Below are positions 42,664 to 54,396 of a stretch of 64,000 bases of DNA, one piece after another (the stretch's first letter is position 1; each line of letters starts with the position of its first letter). Source of the stretch: Paraspadella gotoi (taxonomy: Eukaryota > Chaetognatha); contig CM119271.1 of assembly GCA_051294375.1 (NCBI GenBank), forward strand, positions 8,918,120 through 8,982,119, given 5' to 3'. Below the pieces are notes generated by a model. The model worked only from the letters and a program-made list of their open reading frames with translations, did not search any database and was not told where the DNA came from. The position numbers were made by a program, and so were the translations under genes.

Positions 42664-43974
42664 CTAACTTGTTGTTGTCTTCAACTCAATTTTTTTTACC
42701 AATATTCCAGCTTTGGTTACAGTGTTTTATAATTGCTTGAGGTGCTATTTCAAACTATTACTTGGTCTTGAATCACATATGCCTTACGACTAATGCTACT
42801 TGGTATTATCTACTAACATAACTTCGGTGGGATTGAAGTGCTAAAATGTTTATTTTTTTTTGGTAGCTAGTTTTGTTTTGTAGTGGCTAAGGAAGTAACG
42901 GGTTCGCACTTTGAAAATGTTACATTTTTTATGCTATTTAATGAGTCCTTTAGATTAATTGTGAATACTCATAATTTTTTTTTCCTCAATTTTTCATCGA
43001 AGACTACGTATTGGCTGAAAAGAGGCTTGTAATTGCCGCAAATACAGTTTAATCCAAAAATTTGGCCGGACACGCTTTGCTCGTTAAAATTTCGGCAAGT
43101 TACAACTTGGCTTTAAAAATAATTCTTCATAATGAATTAACTTGAAACGTGTATCCGTTACATCCTTAGTGATAAATTTACGTCACCCTTTGTGCGGGTC
43201 ACTCAATTCCGATTTTCAGAAACCGAAAAGGGTTGAAGTGCATTTTTTGATATTTTATTTACAAGAAAAGACAGATTTATGGAAATACCAATATGCACTT
43301 GGATCGAACATTTATTCAGAGGGTTTTTTGTTGTCGAGCGCAAATCGCTCAACTTTTTTCGTCTTTGTAATTTGTCTACGTATTTTTTGTGCCTTTGCGA
43401 AATTCGATGGCACAGTTTTTTTTATGATTTTAGTAAGTAGTTTGTGCCATTCGGTGGCTTGTGTTTTTTTTTTTTCTAAATCCAGTTTAAATTTATTATG
43501 TGAAGAAGGTCCGGTATATAGCCTTCTTCTGCTTGCATTTTTTCATAGAGATACTTTGCATGACAGGTTTCAATAAATTTATACAATTTAAAAAACCAAA
43601 CAAAAAAAACCACTTTTACTCTTTCCGATGGCCAAATTTTCTCAATGTGTATTATTTATTATTTAAATCGAATCTCTTCGCGTCTTTTGTCGTTTTATCC
43701 TCCGGTTTTTCGTGGACGCGACCAAAAGTTGTTTTTTTTTTTTTGGCCCCATCCCCCCGTTTTTCTTTTCTCCTCCAAAGTATTGCGATGACAATATTTA
43801 TATACATATTTACTTTACAATACACCAAAACCGCTTTATGGGCGTCTCGGATGAACTCAATATTTATCTTTTCAGATATGAAATCATTCGGCGGGATGTG
43901 TCAGGTTTCAGTGACGCTTAACTAAAAAACAAAGAAAAAAGAAAAAAAAACTGAACAAAAATCGAAGGTCGATC
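42664..43974. other. 1.3 kb intergenic region before DOCK1
   Basis: AT-rich. Open frames such as 43142-43576 and 43500-43925 are Phe/Leu/Ser-rich from T-rich sequence and show no family motif. No repeats longer than homopolymer runs are seen. Confidence 0.4.
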
Positions 43975-46900
43975 ATGAGATCCCACGGCGGCTGGACTCA
44001 GGTGGAGGAATTTTCCCGCTTCGGCGTCGCCCTCCACAACTTCTCGGAGAACGGGTTTTCCCGCCTCTCCCTCGACGTCGGCGACACGTTGCACCTTCTC
44101 CAGGAGACGGAGGAGTGGTACTACGGCTTCAAGACGAAGAACCGCGGCCTCGTCGGCATCTTCCCCAAGTCCTACGTCCACGTCAAGGAATGCGAGGTCG
44201 ATCAGAGCGGCATCTATCCCTCTGCATCGCCCAAGGAGCCGCCAATCGCTCAGGAGATCACCTCTACCCTCCGCGAATGGCTCGTCCTCTGGAAAGGCCT
44301 CTACGTGGCCAAAGGCGACCACTTCAACCTCGTCAAACTCTACATGCAGCGTCTCATCGAATGGCGGAAGTTGCTCATGTGCGGCAAGCTGACGCAAGAG
44401 GAGACGCGGGACCACCATCAGAAAGTGGTCAACGCCATCGACACTGGCAACTCGGTGCTGGGATTGGACATGGTGGTCCGGGACGAGGACGGGAACGTGC
44501 TCAATCCCGAGCGCTCCGGCGCCGTCAAACTTTTTCGCGCTCACGAGCGCTCGGCGGAGATCATTCACGCGCAGCGCGAGACTATCTCCGGGAAGTTCAC
44601 GCAGAAGGCGCCCTCTATTCCGAAGCACACTTACTCGCTCATGTTGACTGTTGGGCAGCCTTTTAATTGCAACGTCGGGGAAGAGGTTGATCTACAGTTC
44701 GGCCTCTATGACTCGCACGCCTGTCGCTTTTTCACCGACTTCTATACCATCAGGTAGATGTTTTTTTGTTTTCATTATAGTTTCAGTTGAAAGTCTATTG
44801 AGTTGTGTGTTCTTACGTATTATCATCTTCCTCATTCTAGGCTGGCCAAAAACGGGAAAGCCAAGGAGATTCAGAATCACTCCACCAACTTCAAAGCCGT
44901 CTACACTGATTTAGGCAAGGAGGATTTACTTCACAAGTACCTAGTCTGTCAGATCGTGCGCTACGGCAAGATGGACCTCAAAGACCAGGACAAAAAGGGC
45001 CTCACTCTCGACCTCCGGCGCCCCTTCGGCGTCGCCGTCAAGGAAATTTCCTCCATCTTGATGCACAAACAGAACGAGGGCGACGAGGACAAATTCGAGG
45101 ACATCCCCGTCCACCCCTGCGGCGACCGAGAAAACTTCGACGCCGTCGTCAAAAAGGTCGTCTCCCAAAAGGACCTCTCCAGCCGGGCGCCCAGGGATTC
45201 GGTCAAGATTTCCCTCCGCAGACTTGAAGGCGACTACAAGCAGCTGATGGACGACTATCCCCACTTGGTTGTCGGCAACACGGCCGTTGCACGTAAAATG
45301 GGCTTCCCCGAAGTGATCTACCCGAAAGACTTTCGAAACGACATCTACGTGACCATCGTCGAGGGAGAGTTCTCTCCCAACTTCAAAAACGTCGAGGTCA
45401 CGATGACCGTTCACAACAGGGACGGAAAAAAACTGCCCGACGTCATCTGCGACGGACGTGGGGGATTCTCCGCCGACTTCCGAACCGTCACTTATTGGCA
45501 CGAAGTCCGACCCAAGTGGAACGAAACGATCAAGATTCAAATCCCGCAGGAGGTCTTCCGCGACTCTCATCTCCGCTTCGTCTTCAAGCACCGCTCGTCG
45601 ACGGAGACGCGCGATCGGGCGGAGAAGCCCTTCGCCCTCGCCTACATGAGGCTGATGAAGGACAAGGATCAGACGACGATTCACGACGGAGACCACGACC
45701 TCATTCTCTACGCCCTCAACCAGAGAAAGGCCGACGCCATCGAGGGATATCTCGACGTGCCCTCGCTCAAGAGCCAACTCGACTCGAGCCTCTACAACAA
45801 CCGGGTTAAGATGACGGCCGATTTGACGGTGACCAACAAGGACAATCTCAAGATTTCCACGTTGCTTTGTTCGACGAAATTGACGCAAAACGTGGACATA
45901 TTGAACGTCTTCAACTGGCGGGAGAACTCCAAGGGATTGCAGGACGTCCTTAAGGCGCTGATGGAAGTTCAGGGAGAAGAGATCGTCAAATTTTTGCAGG
46001 ACATTTTCGACATTCTGTTTTTGATTTTGATCGAGAATCAAGACTGCGATCTTTACGACAATCTCGTCTTCGAATGTTTGGTCTACATCATCACGCTCAT
46101 GTCCGACCGGAAGTATTCTCATTTCAAATCCGTTTTGGACGTGTACATTCACGAAAACTTTTGCGCCACCCTTGCCTACAACAAGTTGATCGTCGTGTTG
46201 AAGTATTACATTGACCACTGCTTGACCGACCCGGACGAGGAGCACAACCGCGCCGTCCTGCAAAAGGCGCTCAAGTCGATCAAGTACATTTTCAAGTTCA
46301 TCATTCGATCCTGGAAGATGTTCTCGGAGCTGCGGGAAGGTCAGGGACGTAAGTCCTTCATCGATTCTCTCGAAAGCCTTTTCGAGTCGCTGGCGAAGTT
46401 GATGTCTTTCGTCTCTGAAACTTCCCTCCCCGTTCAGGGCAGCGCCCTCAAGTATTTGCCTTGCATAGTTGACGACGTCATCCAAGAATTCGAACCTTTA
46501 GACTTAACGCGCTTGTTGGTTAGTTTCCCCGATAATCTGTCGCCGAAGCGGTTGACGCGTCAAAAGACCCAGTTTCTGGATGACCTCATCAAAACCAACC
46601 TGTTTCACATCGAAGCTTGTCGAGAAGAATTGATTTCGGCCATCTGCAAGCACCTGGCCGAACCGCTCGGAAGTCAGACGGAAACGGAGTTGGAATCCGT
46701 TTCTGACGTCCTCATGGATATGATGGACGCGCTTCATCGCAACGATATCGGTTCCAACACGAAAGATCTTATGACCATTTTTCTCAAATTGATGAGACCT
46801 GTCATTCAAAACGGCGTCATCGCGCAACAACGCGTATCGAGTTTGAGGCCCAAATTTGTGTCGGTCATGATAGCGATGCTCGCGTCCATGAGCGAGTGGC

Positions 46901-49812
46901 ATTATCAAAATTATCTCTGCGGTTTTGCGACGTCCATCGACGTCCAAGATTTTTTGACGGAAATTCTGATGGTTTTCTGCGATCTAGTCAGCAAAGACAA
47001 CAGCGTATTTCAAAAGGATTGGAGTCAAATGCTGCTGTTTCAAAACGCGGTTATTTTAAAATCATTGCGGCTATTCTCCGGAACCATAACTCAACTTTTT
47101 ATTCACCCCAATGATTTTAAGATACAATTGCTGCGGAATTTTTTTTACTGCTCAGTGAAATTTCTCACCCACGAATCCATGCAATTGGAGACTTTTTCGC
47201 AAAACAAGAGGAAAAAGATAATATCCAGGTACAAGGACATGCGACGCGAAATGGCCTATGAGATCAAGCTGATGTGGCGAAGTTTGGGCGGGAATAAGCG
47301 ACATTTCGTCCCGGATTTAGTAGGACTCTTTCTGGAGATGAACCTGATTCCACAACCTGACATTCGTCGCCTCACCATCCCCATATTCTACGAAATGATG
47401 GAGTGCGAGTTCAAGCAAATCATTCCCGGCTCCACTGGCCGCGGGGGCATCAAAGGGAGTTTCGACGAGTTCGAGAGCGAAATGATCGAACAGCTGGACG
47501 TCCTCGTCGAAGGAGGCCAAGGCGACGAGGCCTACAACGACCTCTTCAAAAAGATCATGACGGAATTGTGCAACCTGTGCGACGTGCCGCAATTGAAGGC
47601 GCAAGGGAAGGATTTCGTCAAGACGGTCTGCAATCTTTTTCAAAGGCTTCTCCAGTACAGAGCCATGATCAATGACGAGAGCACCGACAACAGAATGAAA
47701 TGCACCGTCAACTTACTAGAATTTTACAACGAGCTAGAACGACAAGAGATGTACATTCGTTATTTGTATAAACTGAGCGACCTTCACATGGACTGCGACA
47801 ACTTTACCGAGGCCGCTTACACGCTCATGCATCACGCTCGTCTTCTAAGTTGGTCCAAGGAGGAACTTCACAAAAAACTGGAAACGGAGAAATATCCCGA
47901 CTGCCACACTCACCTCGATCTGAAAGTTCGTCTCTACATCGACATCATAGACTTGTTCGACAAGGGCAAACTCTGGGAAAAAGGGATCGAGCTCTGCAAA
48001 GAGCTGGCTCAGTTGTACGAGAACGAACTTTACGACTATAATCAACTGAGCTTTATTCATCGAAAATTAGCCAACTTTTTCGACAACATCTCCCTCACGG
48101 ATTTTCGCCCAGAACCCGAGTATTATCGCGTGGGTTTCTACGGAAAGGGTTACCCCTCCTTCCTTTGCAACAAAGAGTACGTGTACAGGGGGGAAGAGTT
48201 GGAACGACTGGCCGATTTCACGGCGCGGATACAGAATCAGTACCCGCAGGCGAAGCTGATGGACAAATTGCTCCCGCCCAAGAAAATCCCAGGAGAATAT
48301 CTGGAATCCAAGGAGCAGTACCTTCAGATCAATCGGGTGGCCCCCGTCATGGACCCCGGCATGAAGCGCAAATTCAAGGGGAAAAATGTCGCCGTTCAAA
48401 TCTCGCGTTATTACAAAGTCAACGAAGTTCGAGAGTTCACTTTCGACAAGCGACTCAAAAAAGCTTCTCCGGGAGTCGACGAATCTAGCGATATCGGAAC
48501 GTTATGGGTAGAAAGAACCACTTTGGAAACGACCTATTCCTTCCCGGGAATTTTAAGGTGGTTCCCCGTCTCGTTTCACAAAACCTTTGAGATCTCTCCG
48601 CTCCAGTTCGCCGTGGAGACGATGGAAGATAAAAGCAAAGACCTAAGGTCCAAGATCGAAAGGGCCTGCCACCCGAACTTCAATATCGACATGCTCTCAA
48701 TGAACCTCAACGGGATCATCGACGCCGCAGTCATGGGCGGCACCAAAGAGTACGAGAAAGCCTTTTTCACCCCAGCCTACCTGCAGGCGAACTCGCATCA
48801 CAAGCACCTCGTCGAACAGTTAAAGGATCAGATCGCCATGCAAATCCCCATCCTCGCTGAGGGAATCGAAATTCACCGGCAGCTCGCCCCCGTCTCGCTC
48901 AGACCTTTCCATCAAAAGCTCGAGGAGTGCTTCAAGATTCACCGGGAACACGTCATTCAAAACTACGGAAAGGCGGAGGCTTACGAAGTCGCTTATCGCC
49001 GTCGCCCCTTGCCGCGAGCTCAACCCGCTCCAGTGTCGTACGTAAAGCAGACGGAGGAGTCCGCGGAGCAGCAGCGCAGCAGCGAGACTGATTCCGAGGA
49101 GAGCATCAGCCTCAAGTCCTCCTCGAAGCTGGCATCGATGGGGAGCAAGATCGCCAGCGTTTCCAAGGGTTTGTCGAGCAGCAGCGCGCGGGCTCTGACG
49201 TCGCCCAACAAAATGTTCAGCATAACCGGGAACGCCGCCAAGCATTTAAGCAATAATGGGTTGATCGCGAGCGGCGGCGGCGGATCCAACCAACAGCCTG
49301 ATCTCATTACCAACGGCGTCGTTTCGCCGTCTTCGCAGCAGCAGCAGCATCAAATCGAATTGTCGCAAGAGTTGACCCCGCAAAGGCCGCCCCGCCCCTC
49401 GGTGGATGCGAGGAACGCCTCTCGTCCTCCGAGTGACGGCAGCAACAACAGTCAGCCTCAGATCAACTCCCTGCATCCGTCGAGCAGCTTCGCCGCTTCC
49501 AGCGGCATCGGCAGCCCGGACTCGGACGGTCCGCCCCCGCTGCCGAGCAAGGGTGAACACGCCTCTGTCTGTAGCGCCACTTCCGGATTGGGACTCTCGC
49601 GAGATTCCTCCGGCGGCAGCGGAGACCTGCTGCGGGGTATTCAGTCCTCCCTGTCGACCATGGCTCTTGGAAGCGGGGAAATTTTGTCGCCCGATTCGGC
49701 GGGCGGACCGCCTGCCATTCCCAAGAAGGAAATGGTCGACGCTCCGCCGCCGTCTCTGCCGCAAAAGGGGAGGGTCTCGATTCAGGGGTTGAGTCAATTG
49801 CAAAATCATTAA
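43975..49812 (+). CDS. DOCK1: DOCK1-like Rac guanine nucleotide exchange factor
   Basis: Two exons, 43975-44753 and 44841-49812, give 1,916 residues. It is a class A DOCK protein (DOCK1/2/5, fly Mbc, worm CED-5) that activates Rac with ELMO in cell migration and engulfment. Domains in order: SH3 (about residues 17-72, GVALHNFSENGF to VGIFPKSYVHV); a helical linker; DHR-1/C2 lipid-binding domain (about 425-600, starting RNDIYVTIVEGEF); an armadillo-like helical middle; the DHR-2 exchange domain (about 1200-1640). DHR-2 contains LSMNLNGIIDAAVMGG, the segment carrying the nucleotide-sensor valine, and SLRPFHQKLEECF. The disordered tail holds proline-rich SH3 ligands (PPPLPSKG, PPAIPKKE, PPPSLPQKG), as used by Crk adaptors. 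The 4,972-nt second exon is out of character for this window, where homologous large genes are cut into dozens of exons. Confidence 0.96.
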
Positions 49813-50368
49813 CATTTTTGTTGTCAATTTTTATTTTCTCTTTTTCGCATGAATCTTGTCGAGTAGGTGATACATTTTTGGCGCGTTATTTATGATTTTT
49901 CTTCTTTCTTTGGTGATGGTTCCGGTTTTAAATCATGAAATAAAAAAAATTTAGGAACGTTAAAAGTTGGCTTTTGTTATAATTTGGGTTTGGAATTTAT
50001 TACCGATCGCTGGTTTCGTTTCATAAAGGTAATACACGTAATCTTAATTGAATTCATGCTTTTTTATGGCTACGGGTCAATTACCAACTTTTATATGTAT
50101 AGTCGAATTTGTACTCCGTTCTTAATTACGACGTTGTTAGTAAAAATTATAAATAACATTCCCTTTTTTGTACGTGGTTCGTATATTTTATTTACCTGCC
50201 AAACGTTTCTTCTTTTTTATAGCTATGAAGACAGAAACATAAAAATATCACACATTGAGTTAGAGACGATATGAAAATCGGATAATGTGAAAACGTTCGA
50301 GTGAGATAGAAGGAGCGAAGAGAGGGTGAACTCACTCCTTTGTATCGAAGCTGAGTAGATCGGGAATC
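49813..50368. other. DOCK1 / PI4KA spacer
   Basis: AT-rich, with AATAAA near 49939 as a probable DOCK1 polyadenylation signal. The last ~80 nt become GC-richer and probably hold the PI4KA leader. No gene is seen. Confidence 0.4.
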
Positions 50369-53300
50369 ATGGAGGCGGCCGGAGACTTTTTCGCCTCCAC
50401 CACCCAACAACTGGCGCGCTCCGCCGCGGCGTTGCCGGCTTCCGAAGTGAGTCAATCGAGTTGATCCTAATCAGTTTTGGTGATTGGAAAAAAAAAATTA
50501 AAGACGAAATGATTTGATTTGATTTGCAGATTTAAACTTAAAGTTAGTATTTGATAAATGTGATTTGGTATAAAAAAACAAAAGGTGTTTGACGAATTTT
50601 AGATTAAACAAAAGGCTATCCTCATATTTTCGTCAAAATTTTATTGTGAAAATATATTCTTACACAAAACCAAAAAAGCGTTTACTGTTATGCCTGAACG
50701 AATTAAGTAATACGTATAACCTCTGTGTAAATTATTAACTAACGTCAAATTATGTTGCACTTACCTCAAAGGCAATGCCGCACGTACAGCGGCTGCTCAG
50801 CTTCTGCCCCAACCTGCATCAAGGAACTGTTCTGCGGATGGATGGAAGGTCGAGAGACGCCGTCATTGCGCTGGGAATTTATTTTCTCGGTTCGTTTTTC
50901 TTTCTACTCTACAATCTACATCAAACATGTTCTTAAATTTTAAATTATTTTAGAGAGCGGCCTGCAGTACAAAGAAGAGATCCTTCCGTACTTGTTAAAT
51001 ATACTGCGCAGTTTGCTGAGGGCTCATTGGGTGGATTCTCCGCGGAAACCCTCGCGCACCTCCCCCGCCGGAAGTTCCGGGGCAGGAGGACGCGGCGCCG
51101 CCAGCGTTTTGCCACCCAGCGAATGTTTCAGCTTCGCGCTCAACACGTTACTCACCGACATTGCCGCTCGGGATCCCGCGTCGCAACATCAGGTAAGGTT
51201 GTTAGTTTGATTTATCTTGACTTTAGCATATGATTACCTTGCTTTTTCCAGATCATTGCGGCGCAGCTTAACGTCATGCAAGAGTTGGCCAAGGCATGCC
51301 AGAGCGGGACTCATTGCGAGCATCCGGCCCTGGCACTAAAGGCGCAAACTAATCTTTGCAAGACGCTCATCCCTACTTTTTTAGGGTTAACCAGGTAAAG
51401 GAGTCCAATGAAATATAATTAACTGAAATTTCGCTTTAAAACGCTTGCCCACTTTCACATACACTTCTCTATTGTTCGCCTAGGGCATTCGGACGCCAAC
51501 CGCCCGGCTATTTGGGTGGAGTGACGGACAAGCCTTCCGACAAGGACGACAGCACTGCGCCGTTGTTCATTCGTCTCTTTCCTGCGCCGGTCGTGCCGCC
51601 GCAACCGACCAAGGATTCGGAGAAGGATTTCGAGAAGCAGAGCAAAAAGGTAAGAGGGATGAGTAGGGATCGGAAAAAAGAGAGGACTGTGGCGAATCCT
51701 AATCCTATAGCTTGGTGAAACTCAGCTCGTCCCATTGGCTTGGACAGCTAAGTACTCGTTCACCAACCGTGAGTTCCGGGTTCAATCGCCTCACGGTCAC
51801 GCTGGTTAAAGTGTGATGGTGTCGGCATAAACACGCCAGTGACATGGGATGGTAACTGCAGGTCCAAAGCCCTGAGCGCCAGGTGTCGGGAGATGCTTCA
51901 CACCCCGGGCATCACACATGTCCCCCCGTTGCCATTGGACTCACTTTTTTGAGGCGAGGCTCGTCACCTTTTCTCCCTTTTTCCGTTCCAAATCCCCAGG
52001 TATTCTCCTTCCGCCCAATCATGCCCAAGTCCTTGTCCCAAAACGTCTTGACTCAAATGTCGGTGAATTCCAACGGAACTGGTGAGTCCCGGGTTCGCAG
52101 TCGTCTTCCGATGCATGCTCGCTCGCGAGAAGAGCTCTTCTTTCGTCTTTTGACTCGCGGGAAAAAACTTTTTTTGAGTTTCAATCGTAATGTCGTAGAA
52201 TATAGTCCTATACTATTTGAGGGAGACGAAAAGTTACGTATATTGGGAAATTTATTTATTTAGAAGTAAAATAAACACCCCAGCCCCGTGTGTATCGGTG
52301 AACCTATCAGCAAAAATATTCACTTATTCAAATAATCACATGTAAAAAGTTATTGCAGACGTAGTGTCAAACCCGCTCCCTTTATATATTTTAGTTAGTG
52401 GGAATAATATAGTTTATCACACGTTAACCAAAGTTTTAGTTAACTTTTTTCTCTCTTTGGTTTCATTTAACCTTTAACCTTTGGTTATTCGGAAATATTT
52501 ACTCGAAAATACATATTACTATGATCCGCTCTTGAGATTAAAGAGAGCGCTATAAAATATTCATAGTAAAAAAAACACTTTGTATTTAATATCGTAACTT
52601 TTATTTGGTGTCTATATACATATTTTTCCTATTTTTTGTCGTCGTCGTCGTTGTACCTCGTCTCTCTGGCCTCGTTACCTCCTCTGCATGTTCCGTTCGC
52701 TTTTCACCAGCCGATATTCACCATAACCGCAAAGGCTCCCATACGTCGCAGGCGACCCAGGCCAGTTATGGAGTCTTCCTTGATGTACCCTCTCTGGGTT
52801 CAGGTAAAACCGGGAACGGCGACACCCTTTTTCCCCCCTGTTGGGTTGCACTCTTGTCTGTGAGCGTGTGTTGTAAAGAAAGCGTGGGAGTATGGAAATG
52901 TTTTTAATTTGTTTGACCAACGTCCAATTGTCTATTGTTCAATTATGTCCTCTTTGGGTGAAAGTTCTTTTCATCAGTAGATAGTTGTGATCTCATTTCC
53001 CTCTTGCTGTTTCTAATACCAGTCCCGTCTTGCTTAATTATGGGGACTCCGAAATACGAAAATTTTTTATTACACTTAGCATGGGTTTTAATTTCTGACA
53101 GTCTCTAAAAAGAAATTATTCCCACCGCACTCTTGCACGTCCTAGCACAGGGATGTGTGGTTTTTTGTGGAGTTTTTTTTTAATTTTTTTTTTATTCTTT
53201 TTCGATCTACGTCCTTTTATTTTTATGCGTAATTTTGTCTAACCCTTATCTTCTCATCCCGCGCTACAGCGCAAGCCGCCGGTGGTCTGCACGGCAGCTC

Positions 53301-54337
53301 CACTTGCGGCAGCATCAGCCGAGCCAGTTCCGCGGGCGAAGGAGGCTCGCTCCCTCGAGGTGCCAGGGCGGGAGCCAGGGGCAGTCCCACAAAGGAAAAC
53401 CAGAATCCTGAGCTGGTCATCAATCCTATGGACGCCCCCGACTCTAGCGATTACTATTTCAATACGGTAAGACTGATATATTGAGTAATTGGAAAAGGGG
53501 CCAGGTAGTTGCTCAATTTCCGGCCATCCTCTCCTCAAGGTGGGATCTTCTTACGTCTCCCCAATGTCCAAGCATCACGGCGGGCTCTCTCCGCTGGCGA
53601 CCTCGATGCCAATTCACTACGGCGTCCAACTCAATCCTGCGCAACTCGGCGCTCTGCTCGACGTCGCCCGCCGTCTGCTCGTCAAGGACGTACTCGACCA
53701 TCTTGACGGCGTCGCCCATCAGTTGTACTACTCTTCGAACGAGGGTAGGGGTTTAAGGGGGGGGGGACAGTGGTTGGTGGTTGGGAATTCGGAAGGTTTT
53801 TTATCTTTTCCTCATTTTACTTCTCTAGCCTTGGGAAGCGCTACGACCATTCCGATCTGCTACCCTTACAAATCCTTCAGCGAGACCGTCTGCCTCTGCG
53901 TCATCTCCATGCTGAGGGACAACGTGGAAGCTCAGGCCGCCGAGCTGCCTGAGAAGTTTCTTCAGGTGAGTCACGGAGGTCCGGAATCGGTGGGATGGCG
54001 AGGTATCGACACCTTTTTTCATCTCATCTCTCAGGATATTCAAACTCTATTGTCCGATCCCAATTTCCCCGTGCAACTATGGAGCGCGCACGAAGGAGAT
54101 CCTCGATCGGCGATGGTCACCGGTAAAAACGATCGTTGTTTGTTCCTCTTAATTTCTCCTTTGATTCTAAAATTAATAGCGCCTTTTTTTTCCTGAAAGA
54201 CAAAATTGTCAACGCGGAGAAAACTGACGAAGAGCGAGAAACTCTGGGCGATCAGCAGAAGAAAGTAAGTCGAATCTCAGTTGTATGTAAACCTACTGTT
54301 CAGAATCAATGGTGGAATGATTCGGTTGGCGTACACA

Positions 54338-54396
<59 letters not shown>

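Noticed and set aside
42700-43925. Coding exons in the spacer before DOCK1
   Set aside because: Open frames are Phe/Leu/Ser-rich from AT-rich sequence, lack the GC-rich coding composition of neighbours and have no motif.
44941-46485. 514-codon open frame on the minus strand
   Set aside because: Antisense shadow of the DOCK1-like exon, which has clear SH3, DHR-1 and DHR-2 homology on the plus strand.
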